Shown: positions 15,093 to 22,211 of the stretch, piece by piece
Numbering within the stretch: position 1 is the stretch's first letter
How the letters are laid out: each line of letters starts with the position of its first letter
Source: Clostridia bacterium
Lineage (GTDB): Bacteria > Bacillota > Clostridia > Christensenellales > Aristaeellaceae
DNA: 36,724 nt
Direction of reading: 5' to 3'
Assembly: GCA_009784985.1 (NCBI GenBank)
Contig: WQXF01000013.1
Span: 1-36,724 of the forward strand
The notes under the pieces: generated by a model
Database searches by the model: none
What the model was told of the DNA's origin: nothing
The model's input: only the letters and a program-made list of their open reading frames with translations
Made by a program: the position numbers and the translations under genes

Positions 15093-17348
15093 TTGGCAAA
15101 AGCACCCGATAAATATTTTCTAACCGATCCGTGGAAAGTGATTGAGCACGGCTTTGATCCTGCTTATGCACGGGTAAGTGAGTCGGTTTTTGCCCTTTCC
15201 AACGAAAACCTGGGCATTCGCGGATATTTTGACGAGGGCGGGAGCACGGACAGCCTGCGGGGCGCGTATATCAACGGTGTATATGAGCTGGAGGACCTGC
15301 CCAAGTCCTATCGCGGCATTGTGGATAAGACCCATTTTATGATCCCGGCGGCCGACTGGCTTTCTACCGAAATTTGTATGGATGGCGAGACGCTGGATTT
15401 AGGGAGTGCCCGATTCAGCGCCTTTACCCGGGAACTTGATATGCGCTCGGGCATGCTCCAGCGGCAGTTTATATGGCACACAAAATCCGGCAAGGACTTA
15501 AAGCTAACCTTTTTGCGTTTTTTGGATATGACCCACGGCGAGAGAGCTTACCGGCGCATCATTTTTGAGCCCCTGAATTTTTCGGGGATGGTTGAACTGT
15601 CCATGGGCATCACCTTTGAGGTAAAGCACGAGGGGCGGAACGCCTGTTTTTGGGGCAAGGGGCAGGTGGAGGTCACAGACTCCTTCTACGCCGTCCAGGC
15701 CCGCACGCTCTCGTCGGGGCAGGAGGTGTTCGCCGCCGCCCTGCTTGACTTCCCCGTCAAAACCACTCTCCACCTTACCCAAGGGACAACACAGCACGCC
15801 GACCAGCGATCCGTGATCCTCTTTGATCACACAGAGGGCGAGGCGCTATGGCAAGCAGGGCATTCCGCCCTAAAAAAAGCCGCAGCTGTTACCTTCAACG
15901 AAGCCCTTGAAGCGCAAAAAGCGTATTGGGCGGAGCATTGGCGGCTTTCTGATGTGGTGATCGAGCCGTTGGCTTCGGTGGATAGCTCTACGGTAGCCGA
16001 GGAGCAGCAGGGAATTCGTTTTTGCAGTTTTCAAATGGCACAAACCTATAACGGCGGCAGCGTGCGCCACAATATTGGCGCAAAAGGCTTAACAGGCGAA
16101 GCTTATAATGGCCACGCCTTTTGGGATACCGAAGCTTGCTGTTTGCCCTTTTATCTGTTTACCAATCCCAAAGCTGCCCGAAGGCTGCTTACCTTTCGTT
16201 ACAACACCCTGCCCCAAGCGATGAAGCGGGCAAAGATGCTGGACTGCGAGGGTGCGTGTTACCCCATCGCCACCCTAAACGGCGACGAGGCATGTAACCT
16301 ATGGCAGCACGCCAGCCTGCAATTCCAACCCAGTACCGCCGTGGCTTACGGCATCTGGCATTACGTCCGCGTCACGGGCGACCGGGCGTTTCTATGGGAA
16401 TATGGGGCTGAAATGCTTGTGCAAATTGCCCGGTTCCTAGTAAGCCGGGTGGCCCAGAACCCCCATACCGGCGAGTACGGCTATTATGGGGTGATGGGGC
16501 CCGATGAGTTCCACATGATGGTGAATAACAACGCTTATACCAATTACATGGGCAAACGCTCCCTTGAATACGCCGCCGAAGTCCTACTCGGCCTTCAAAC
16601 CGAAAAGCCGGAGGTATATACAGCTCTCGTCCAAAAAACAGGGCTTCTAGAAAATGAAATCGGCAAGTGGCAAAAGGTCGCCGCCCACATGGCTCTGCCC
16701 ATCACAAAAGAAGGCCTGATCGAACAGCATGACGGTTACTTCGATCTGCCCCATATGGATATCCATGCCATCCCCGTCACCGAGTTCCCTCTGTATAACC
16801 ACTGGTCTTACGACCGCATCTATCGCACGGATATGATCAAGCAGCCCGATGTGCTGATGTTTCTGTATCTGTATAACGCGTCCTTTTCAGCCGAGTTGAA
16901 GCGCCTGAACTACGAGTTTTACGAGCCACGCACCATTCACGAATCCTCCCTCTCCCCTGCCATTCATTCGATTTTGGCGGCCGAGCTGGGGCGGATGGAA
17001 GAGACCACAGATTTTTTCGGTTACGCCACCCGCCTGGATCTGGACAACTACAACCGCAACACCCACGAAGGGCTGCATACCACCTCCATCGCTATGGCCT
17101 GGGTCAACATCGTGTATGGTTTTGCAGGCCTGCGCAGTGATGGCGAAACGCTGCGCTTTGCGCCCCGCCTGCCTTCCCGCTGGAGGTGTCTGCGCTTTTC
17201 CCTCACCTGGCAAGAGCGGATTATTCAAATTGAAATGCACAAGGATAAGACACTGTTTACCCTACGGCAAGGAGAAGCCATGGCGCTTGTGGTTTATGAA
17301 AAACAAGTGGTGCTTGGCGGGGAAGGGCTAGCCGTCCTGGCGGAGTAG
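15093..17348 (+). CDS. Glycoside hydrolase family 65 disaccharide phosphorylase
   Basis: The 751-residue protein shows the GH65 pattern throughout: an N-terminal beta-sandwich with NENLGIRGYFDEG, then the (alpha/alpha)6 barrel with GHAFWDTEACCLPFYLFTNP, YPIATLNGDEACNLWQHA, GPDEFHMMVNNNAYTN (proposed general acid Glu near residue 472), EPRTIHESSLSPAIHSILAAELG and THEGLHTTSIAMAWVNIVYGF. GH65 enzymes mostly phosphorolyse alpha-glucosides (maltose, trehalose, kojibiose, nigerose, glucosyl-rhamnose) to beta-glucose 1-phosphate. The substrate cannot be fixed from sequence alone. It has no signal peptide and so is intracellular, handling sugars imported by the two permeases. The TTG at 15093 is preceded by AAAGGAGG; the frame upstream overlaps the permease. 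It ends the operon before a composite repeat. Confidence 0.93.
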   Translation: MAKAPDKYFLTDPWKVIEHGFDPAYARVSESVFALSNENLGIRGYFDEGGSTDSLRGAYINGVYELEDLPKSYRGIVDKTHFMIPAADWLSTEICMDGETLDLGSARFSAFTRELDMRSGMLQRQFIWHTKSGKDLKLTFLRFLDMTHGERAYRRIIFEPLNFSGMVELSMGITFEVKHEGRNACFWGKGQVEVTDSFYAVQARTLSSGQEVFAAALLDFPVKTTLHLTQGTTQHADQRSVILFDHTEGEALWQAGHSALKKAAAVTFNEALEAQKAYWAEHWRLSDVVIEPLASVDSSTVAEEQQGIRFCSFQMAQTYNGGSVRHNIGAKGLTGEAYNGHAFWDTEACCLPFYLFTNPKAARRLLTFRYNTLPQAMKRAKMLDCEGACYPIATLNGDEACNLWQHASLQFQPSTAVAYGIWHYVRVTGDRAFLWEYGAEMLVQIARFLVSRVAQNPHTGEYGYYGVMGPDEFHMMVNNNAYTNYMGKRSLEYAAEVLLGLQTEKPEVYTALVQKTGLLENEIGKWQKVAAHMALPITKEGLIEQHDGYFDLPHMDIHAIPVTEFPLYNHWSYDRIYRTDMIKQPDVLMFLYLYNASFSAELKRLNYEFYEPRTIHESSLSPAIHSILAAELGRMEETTDFFGYATRLDLDNYNRNTHEGLHTTSIAMAWVNIVYGFAGLRSDGETLRFAPRLPSRWRCLRFSLTWQERIIQIEMHKDKTLFTLRQGEAMALVVYEKQVVLGGEGLAVLAE

Positions 17349-17516
17349 GGCGCGACGCCCTCGGCGCGCCGTTGATTCACCCCAAAATAGCGCACCTTTA
17401 ATGCAATACGGCGGGCGATCAATGATCGCCCCTACAAGGATGACGGCGCGCCGGGGCGTCGCGCCCTACGATGGGAAATCCCGCCATTTCTGTAGGGGCG
17501 ATTATGAATCGCCCGC
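17348..17516. repeat. Composite inverted-repeat region between convergent genes
   Basis: A 24-25 bp GC-rich sequence (17348-17372) recurs inverted at 17443-17466 with one indel. A 26-bp unit with its own 8-bp hairpin (17411-17436; stem GGGCGATC/GATCGCCC) recurs inverted at 17491-17516. The units interleave. The region fills the gap between GH65 and the beta-helix gene, overlaps the GH65 stop codon by one base, and contains no gene. It probably serves as a bidirectional terminator and looks like a dispersed intergenic repeat family. Confidence 0.8.
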
Positions 17517-17534
17517 CCCTCGCTTTTTCTAGTT

Positions 17535-19514
17535 TTACTCGTAAATCTCAACCTCCGCAGCCTGCGCCCCGTTGGAACGGCCAGAGGAGTTTTCTGTAAA
17601 GATTAGCTTCACAAATCGTGCCGGGGCCGGTGCAAAATCCACCCGCACAATATTGCCGGAATCCGAGTTAAATTCGTACCGTGTATTGGGCGCGACGCTA
17701 ACAAAGCTCTCGCCATCGGCGCTCACAAGAATCTCAAAGCTTTGGGTGCGGGGTTCCCAAATCGGGGCGGGGTTCAGGCGCACGGCCACGGTTTGGATGG
17801 TGTATGTATCCTCCAAGTCGATGATAACTTCCGCGGGCAAACCCTTGCTCTCCCAATAGGTCGTCGGCGCTCCATCCGTTACGTTGATGGCGGCGTATAC
17901 CTCGGTGACCTCCCCGGAGCTTGCCGGTTTTCCCAACGCAAGATTGGTTCCCTCGGGCAGTTGTACCCAATCCTCCTTGGGATCGGGGAAGATGGCCGGC
18001 CGCTCGGCCTGGGTCTGTTGGGGTGTGGGAACAATTGTTGTTTGGCCAACAGAAGACTCAACGGTGATATTGCGGGTAAATTCATTTGCATTTGCCCGCA
18101 GGCTCTGAAGGTCGGTGATCCTTTCCCCCAAAATGGTTACATTGCGTATGGTAACGTTTTCAATCATATGCTTTTCGCTGTGCCCGGTAAAACGGGAGGC
18201 GGGCACCCTGCCATCCAGGGTATTCACAACGGTGAGCCCATCGATCAGGATATCTTTGATGGAGCCCCACTCGTCCCGCACGGCGGACCAGCCGCTTTTG
18301 TTCATATGGAACTCGATCAGTTCGTTATTGACGCCGTTATCGCCCCGCATAAAAGCATTCTCCACCACGATGTTCCGGTAGGTGATGTTGCGGACGACCG
18401 CGTCGTCGCTGTTGTGGATGCTGATCACCGGTTTGTGGTTGTTATACAGCACGGTGATATCCTGAAAAAGAACGTCGTAAATCTCGGGGTTGATGGTAAG
18501 CCCCTTGTTGGTCTCGTAGCCGATTTCCATCGATTGGGCCAAATCTGTCCAAATTTGGATTCTCTCAAAGGTGATGTCCCTGGTGGAGCCGGAATAGTTT
18601 TTCAGCACCAAACTGTCGTCCCAGGTGCGGGCAAAGGAATCAACAACCGTGTGGTTTCTGCAGGATTGAAAGGTGAAACCGTCGCCGTTTTGGCGCCCGG
18701 ATATGATTTTGACATTGGAGATATGGGCGTTCTCGCTGGCGTACGAATTAAAGTTCCAGCAGTTGGCGTTGGCAATGATAAAACCCTCGGCGGTGATATT
18801 TTTGCTGTTGCGGATGTCGATGGGCACCCGGGCGTAGGAGCCGGGTTGGTTATGCCCGGGGAAGTCTGAGCCGTCGATGATGCCACGCCCCCTAATGGTT
18901 ACGTTTTCGGCGTTATCGACGATCACCACAGAGTTCACCACCGCGCCGCCCGATATATAAAGGGTCTGATCGCTCTTGACGGCGATGGCGTCCAGCCTCC
19001 AGTGCCCCGGCTCGATAAACAATACGTTGGGGTCGTTTTTGTCGGGGATGTCAGTTTCCAGGGGGTTGGCGAATATGTGGGTTGCTTTGTTCACATGCCC
19101 GTTGTATACCACGGTATAGAATCCCGGCTCGCTGATGGTGAAGCTAACCCGGTTGTCCCGAACTGTGGGGATGATGCCGTGGGAGGTGGGCAAGACCGCC
19201 GCGCTTTCAATGTCTTTGTTGAGCCCCGGCATCTCGATTTCGATTTTGACTTGGCCCTCAACGTCAAAATAGGCCATGGGCGTGTCGGAGGGTATGGTGT
19301 TGGCGTTCCATATGTGCTCATGATTCACCATCACGTCATACACAAATAGTTCGTTCCCGTCCACCCAAATAGACGCGGTTTGGGATGAGGTCATGGTTGT
19401 GGGGCCCTCGTAAAGAACAAGGATGGGCATGTTTTCCGCACTTGCCGTGCATAAAAAGGCGGTGAATACCACACACAAGATCACAAGGAAATAAAAGGTG
19501 CTTTTTGCAGCCAT
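17535..19514 (-). CDS. Secreted right-handed beta-helix glycosidase with C-terminal discoidin (F5/8 type C) domain
   Basis: The 659-residue protein has a signal peptide (cleavage near ASA, residue 26), an N-terminal beta-rich part, a parallel beta-helix (about 190-480) and a discoidin/CBM32-like domain from about 520 (NLALGKPASSGEVT, ITDGAPTTYWESK-like, IIDLEDTYTIQTVAVRLNP, FVKLIFTENSS). The helix carries NGDGFTFQSC (Asp near 279) and WDDSLVLKN (DD near 299), matching the Asp and Asp-Asp of clan GH-N enzymes (GH28 polygalacturonases, GH49 dextranases). The GH28 GHG motif is absent: AQSMEIGYE stands at that place, closer to GH49-like enzymes. It likely cleaves a polysaccharide outside the cell; the discoidin domain would bind glycan. 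AAAGGAGG precedes the ATG. It has a strong promoter with a LacI-type operator, so it belongs to the sugar regulon. Confidence 0.85.
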   Translation of the reverse strand: MAAKSTFYFLVILCVVFTAFLCTASAENMPILVLYEGPTTMTSSQTASIWVDGNELFVYDVMVNHEHIWNANTIPSDTPMAYFDVEGQVKIEIEMPGLNKDIESAAVLPTSHGIIPTVRDNRVSFTISEPGFYTVVYNGHVNKATHIFANPLETDIPDKNDPNVLFIEPGHWRLDAIAVKSDQTLYISGGAVVNSVVIVDNAENVTIRGRGIIDGSDFPGHNQPGSYARVPIDIRNSKNITAEGFIIANANCWNFNSYASENAHISNVKIISGRQNGDGFTFQSCRNHTVVDSFARTWDDSLVLKNYSGSTRDITFERIQIWTDLAQSMEIGYETNKGLTINPEIYDVLFQDITVLYNNHKPVISIHNSDDAVVRNITYRNIVVENAFMRGDNGVNNELIEFHMNKSGWSAVRDEWGSIKDILIDGLTVVNTLDGRVPASRFTGHSEKHMIENVTIRNVTILGERITDLQSLRANANEFTRNITVESSVGQTTIVPTPQQTQAERPAIFPDPKEDWVQLPEGTNLALGKPASSGEVTEVYAAINVTDGAPTTYWESKGLPAEVIIDLEDTYTIQTVAVRLNPAPIWEPRTQSFEILVSADGESFVSVAPNTRYEFNSDSGNIVRVDFAPAPARFVKLIFTENSSGRSNGAQAAEVEIYE

Positions 19515-19537
19515 ATACAGAAACCTCCTTTGATTGG

Positions 19538-19551
19538 GTTAAGCGCTAAAC
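19538..19551. promoter_or_regulatory. LacI-type operator 2 (before the beta-helix glycosidase gene)
   Basis: GTTAAGCGCTAAAC has half-sites GTTAAGC and GCTAAAC with one mismatch, centred on CG. On the minus strand it lies immediately downstream of the -10 element, over the predicted transcription start. Confidence 0.75.
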
Positions 19552-19558
19552 TACAACC

Positions 19559-19587
19559 AGTATACAATGGAGGCGGGACGGTTGCAA
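19559..19587 (-). promoter_or_regulatory. Promoter of the beta-helix glycosidase gene
   Basis: On the minus strand TTGCAA (plus 19582-19587) and TATACT (plus 19559-19564) are 17 bp apart, 45 bp upstream of the start codon. Operator 2 follows directly downstream. Confidence 0.75.
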
Positions 19588-19639
19588 GAGGCTTTCAAAA
19601 AACACCACAAAAAACTATGCACAATTTTTGCGAAAGCAC

Positions 19640-19668
19640 TTGACAGCAGGGTATGTCCCTGCTAAACT
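19640..19668 (+). promoter_or_regulatory. Promoter of the small secreted protein gene
   Basis: TTGACA (19640-19645) and TAAACT (19663-19668) are 17 bp apart. A CCCTGCT/AGCAGGG inverted repeat lies in the spacer, and operator 3 follows directly. Confidence 0.8.
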
Positions 19669-19671
19669 CAG

Positions 19672-19685
19672 GTTAAACGCTCAAC
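19672..19685. promoter_or_regulatory. LacI-type operator 3 (before the small secreted protein gene)
   Basis: GTTAAACGCTCAAC has half-sites matching at five of seven positions with a central CG. It is placed directly after the -10 element, as in operators 1 and 2. Confidence 0.65.
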
Positions 19686-19709
19686 TAAAAACAAAAAAGG
19701 AGAAAAACC

Positions 19710-20432
19710 ATGAAAAAGACGCTTAGTTTGGTTCTCGCGTTCCTGCTGGTGTTTGCCTGCGCCGCCTCCAGTTTGGCCAGCGAGGTATTCCCCTGGAACG
19801 ACTTCACCGGTCGCGACCCGCAAAACAAACCCGAACTGGCCCCCAACGGCATGAACATTTGGTGGGACAACTGGGCCAACCTGCGCTCCAGCAACGAAGA
19901 CGATGTGATCCAAATCCAGTTCCGGCCCAGGGAATTTGATCCCGACGATTATGACGACGAAGACGATTACTTCGCCAGGGCTGCCGACTGGATGGGCAAC
20001 TGGGGAGAGGCCATCAACATGTGGGCCTTGGAAGACATCGCGTATTGCAAGTACTTCACCATCCGCATGAGCGGTGGCGAAGGCGGCGAAGAGAACAAGC
20101 TGATCCTTCACTTCCAGCCCGAAGACGGCCCCTCTTTTGTGAAGCTGTTCTCCGAACTGGTGACTGCGGACGGCGGCAATGTGGTGATCACCACAGAAAT
20201 GCAGGATATCGTCATCGATCTGGAAGCCTCTGGTTTCCCCGGCATGACCAACCGCATGCACATCCGCGCGTTTGCCCCCTGCGTCATCTCCCTGGATGAG
20301 CTTTACTTCTCCGAGCCCATCGCCCTGATCGACACCACCAGCCAGGAGACCATCCTGGGCGGCTTTACCGTCGAAGCCATCGGCAACCCCGCCGATCTGC
20401 CCATTAAGGATTATCTGGCCGCGTTGGAGTAA
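19710..20432 (+). CDS. Small secreted acidic protein, possible carbohydrate-binding beta-sandwich
   Basis: The 240-residue protein has a clear signal peptide (MKKTLSLVLAFLLVFACAASSLAS, cleavage near residue 24). The mature part is acidic and rich in Trp and Asp early on (WNDF, WWDNWANL, a DDYDDEDDY stretch). It then alternates short strands ending YCKYFTIRMSGG, KLILHFQPED, MHIRAFAPCVISLDELYFSEP. That ending resembles galactose-binding-like beta-sandwich modules, whose last strand often reads DELYF. I find no catalytic motif. It is expressed from its own strong promoter with a LacI-type operator and sits between the beta-helix enzyme and the LacI gene. A role in binding or presenting the polysaccharide is an inference from this context. 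AAAAAAGGAG precedes the ATG. Confidence 0.75.
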   Translation: MKKTLSLVLAFLLVFACAASSLASEVFPWNDFTGRDPQNKPELAPNGMNIWWDNWANLRSSNEDDVIQIQFRPREFDPDDYDDEDDYFARAADWMGNWGEAINMWALEDIAYCKYFTIRMSGGEGGEENKLILHFQPEDGPSFVKLFSELVTADGGNVVITTEMQDIVIDLEASGFPGMTNRMHIRAFAPCVISLDELYFSEPIALIDTTSQETILGGFTVEAIGNPADLPIKDYLAALE

Positions 20433-20457
20433 TCCGAAAAATGAACAATACAACGGT

Positions 20458-20486
20458 AAGGGCGGATTTAACATCCGCCCTTATTG
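20458..20486 (+). terminator. Hairpin between the secreted-protein gene and lacI-type gene
   Basis: AAGGGCGGAT (20458-20467) pairs with ATCCGCCCTT (20473-20482), a 10-bp perfect stem with a 5-nt loop. The following TTATTG is a weak U-tract, so termination may be partial and the regulator may be transcribed by readthrough. I see no separate strong promoter for the regulator. Confidence 0.6.
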
Positions 20487-20507
20487 TCGATACAGGGGGA
20501 GGAAAAT

Positions 20508-21518
20508 GTGACCACACTCAAAGATATCGCACGGGAGGCCGGCGTCAGCATTACCACGGTCTCCAACGTCATCCACAACAAACCCAATAGGGTCTCGCCC
20601 GAACTGGTGGCAAAGATACAAGAGCTCATCCGCCGGGAGAGCTATGTCCCAAGCATGACGGCGCGCACCTTGGCCAACAACACCTCGCCCATCATCGGGG
20701 TTATCAACCATGTGATCTCCCGGCACGGCGGCGGGTTTATGGCGGATCCGTTTCATAACACATTTATAGGCAGCATCGAAGATTGCACCCGCAAAAAGGG
20801 CTATTTTGTGATGGTGCGGACAGTAGAGGATTCCCGCGGCCTAGAAACCATCCACCGCAACTGGAACCTTGCGGGCATCATTCTTCCGGGCATGTTTTGT
20901 GATGGTTTTTTTGAAACGGTACGCAAAATCGGCATCCCCTATGTGCTGATAGATAGTTACATCGACCTGCCCCAGGTCTGCAATGTGGGGCTGGAGGATC
21001 AAAAAGGCGGATACATGGCCACACGGCATCTGCTGGAGCGTGGCCACCGCGTTATCGCATTCACCTCACCCTTTATCCGGGAAAACGGCGTGGTTGAGAA
21101 GCGCCTGCAAGGGTATCAGCAAGCTTTGAAGGAATTTGGCATCCCCTTTGAGCGTGAGCTCGTGTTTGAGCAAGAGATATCCGTAGAAGAAGGGGTGAAA
21201 CTAGGGCGCCTTTTAAGCGATAGGGAAAAAATCACCGGCATCTTTGCCTCTGCCGATATCCTGGCCGCCGGAATCATGGCGGGGTTGCGCGAGGCGGGTG
21301 TGCATGTGCCCAATGATAAATCCATTGTTGGGTTTGATGATAACTATCTGTGCCAAATCACTCATCCACGCCTCACCACCATCCATCAGGACGTAGAGAA
21401 AAAAGGAACCCTCGCCACCGAAATGATGGTTGCCCAACTCTTAGGCAAGCCCATACAAGAAAGGCAGATCATCCTCCCCGTCCGTTTGGTAGAGCGGGAA
21501 AGTGTACGAAGTATTTAA
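20508..21518 (+). CDS. LacI-family transcriptional repressor of the sugar locus
   Basis: The 336-residue protein has the LacI N-terminal DNA-binding domain (LKDIAREAGVSITTVSNVIH) followed by a hinge helix (ELVAKIQELIRRESYVPSMTARTLA) and a periplasmic-binding-protein-like sensor domain with the GVINHVIS, GIILPGM, FASADILAAGIMAGLREAGVHVPNDKSIVGFDDN and HQDVEKKG signatures. It likely binds a sugar released from the substrate and derepresses the three promoters with related operators. The GTG at 20508 has GGGGGAGG upstream; an in-frame TTG at 20484 has none. Its stop codon overlaps the left inverted repeat of the element at 21518-21648 by one base. The C-terminus (RLVERESVRSI) looks complete for the family. 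Confidence 0.92.
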   Translation: MTTLKDIAREAGVSITTVSNVIHNKPNRVSPELVAKIQELIRRESYVPSMTARTLANNTSPIIGVINHVISRHGGGFMADPFHNTFIGSIEDCTRKKGYFVMVRTVEDSRGLETIHRNWNLAGIILPGMFCDGFFETVRKIGIPYVLIDSYIDLPQVCNVGLEDQKGGYMATRHLLERGHRVIAFTSPFIRENGVVEKRLQGYQQALKEFGIPFERELVFEQEISVEEGVKLGRLLSDREKITGIFASADILAAGIMAGLREAGVHVPNDKSIVGFDDNYLCQITHPRLTTIHQDVEKKGTLATEMMVAQLLGKPIQERQIILPVRLVERESVRSI

Positions 21519-21648
21519 TACTACTTCCCGATTAAAAACGCAGCAAGGATCGTGAAGGATTTTGTGTTAACGCTACGCTGAGTGGAGAAGGCAACGCGAT
21601 AACGCAAAAGACAAGCGAGACGCTACGCTTTTAGTCGGGAAGTAGTAT
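21518..21648. mobile_element. MITE-like element with 20-bp terminal inverted repeats
   Basis: Terminal sequences at 21518-21537 and 21629-21648 are inverted copies with one mismatch (ATACTACTTCCCGATTAAAA on the left). The 91-bp interior holds two copies of ACGCTACGCT (21570-21579 and 21620-21629) and no open frame. Its size, terminal repeats and lack of coding are typical of miniature inverted-repeat elements. It sits exactly at the stop codon of the LacI gene and could also act as a transcript-ending hairpin. No clear target-site duplication is visible beyond possible T/A-rich flanks. Confidence 0.6.
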
Positions 21649-21681
21649 AAATTCGGCGTCCATTATTTTAAGTCAAGAGCG

Positions 21682-22059
21682 CTAGCTTGTTGATTCACTG
21701 GATTTGATGTGCCTTTTGATGGCTTCAAAGCTCTGCTCGCTCATCACGTGCTCCATTTTGCAGGCGTCGTTTACGGCTACTGCCTTATCCACACCCAATG
21801 AAACAAGCCAGCTCGAAATCAGTATATGTCTCTCATACATAGTTTCGGCGATCTTTTGCCCGCTTTCTGTGAGTGAGATATAGCCGTCAGCATCCATGCG
21901 GACATGCCCGCTTGAACGAAGATTTTTCATGGCAACGCTTACGCTTGGCTTAGAATAATTGAGTTCATTCACAATATCTATGGAACGAACTGAATTTCCT
22001 GCCTGGCTCAAAACCAAGATGGTCTCTAAATAATTCTCGGCTGATTCTTGTGTTTTCAA
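21682..22059 (-). CDS. DtxR/MntR-family metal-dependent transcriptional repressor
   Basis: The 125-residue protein has the winged-helix domain (YLETILVLSQ..., VRSIDIVNELNYSKPSVSVAMKNLRSSGHV) and the short metal-binding/dimerisation domain, without the C-terminal SH3-like domain, like MntR. Metal-site residues by alignment: His in YERHIL, and Cys-x-x-Glu-His in ACKMEHVMS, matching the Cys102/Glu105/His106 of DtxR rather than the Glu of MntR. The position of MntR Asp8/DtxR Met10 is Asn (ENYLE). Iron rather than manganese sensing is therefore plausible. The TTG at 22059 is chosen because GGGGGGATAAGAGA precedes it; the frame upstream to 22134 crosses its own promoter. It is divergent from feoAB and probably represses it. 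Confidence 0.88.
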   Translation of the reverse strand: MKTQESAENYLETILVLSQAGNSVRSIDIVNELNYSKPSVSVAMKNLRSSGHVRMDADGYISLTESGQKIAETMYERHILISSWLVSLGVDKAVAVNDACKMEHVMSEQSFEAIKRHIKSSESTS

Positions 22060-22092
22060 TCTCTTATCCCCCCCAGCTATCGAGTTAATTTT

Positions 22093-22121
22093 ACTATAAC
22101 ACGAGGCTGTCCATGGTTCAA
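22093..22121 (-). promoter_or_regulatory. Promoter of the DtxR-type regulator
   Basis: On the minus strand TTGAAC (plus 22116-22121) and TATAGT (plus 22093-22098) are 17 bp apart. The predicted transcription start, near 22086, lies inside ATCGAGTTA (22079-22087). That sequence recurs at 22134-22142 at the feo promoter, so autoregulation is possible. Confidence 0.7.
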
Positions 22122-22127
22122 TAGATA

Positions 22128-22156
22128 TTGACAATCGAGTTAGCGTGTGCTAACCT
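22128..22156 (+). promoter_or_regulatory. Promoter of feoAB
   Basis: TTGACA (22128-22133) and TAACCT (22151-22156) are 17 bp apart, 56 bp before feoA. The spacer and the -10 element overlap a metal-repressor-like palindrome. Confidence 0.8.
22139..22154. promoter_or_regulatory. DtxR-type operator overlapping the feoAB -10 element
   Basis: GTTAGCGTGTGCTAAC is a perfect 6+6 palindrome with a 4-bp centre, close to the TTAG...CTAA core of DtxR/IdeR sites. Its position would block RNA polymerase when the metal-loaded regulator binds. Confidence 0.7.
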
Positions 22157-22211
22157 TTATGCGGTTAGTCGCAAATAACTGCATTCGGAACGAAGCGAGG
22201 GGGCAATTGGG

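Noticed and set aside
17742-18869. Long plus-strand open frame (375 codons) opposite the beta-helix gene
   Set aside because: It is the complement of a protein with clear domains; the composition is Gly/Val-rich and no start signal is present.
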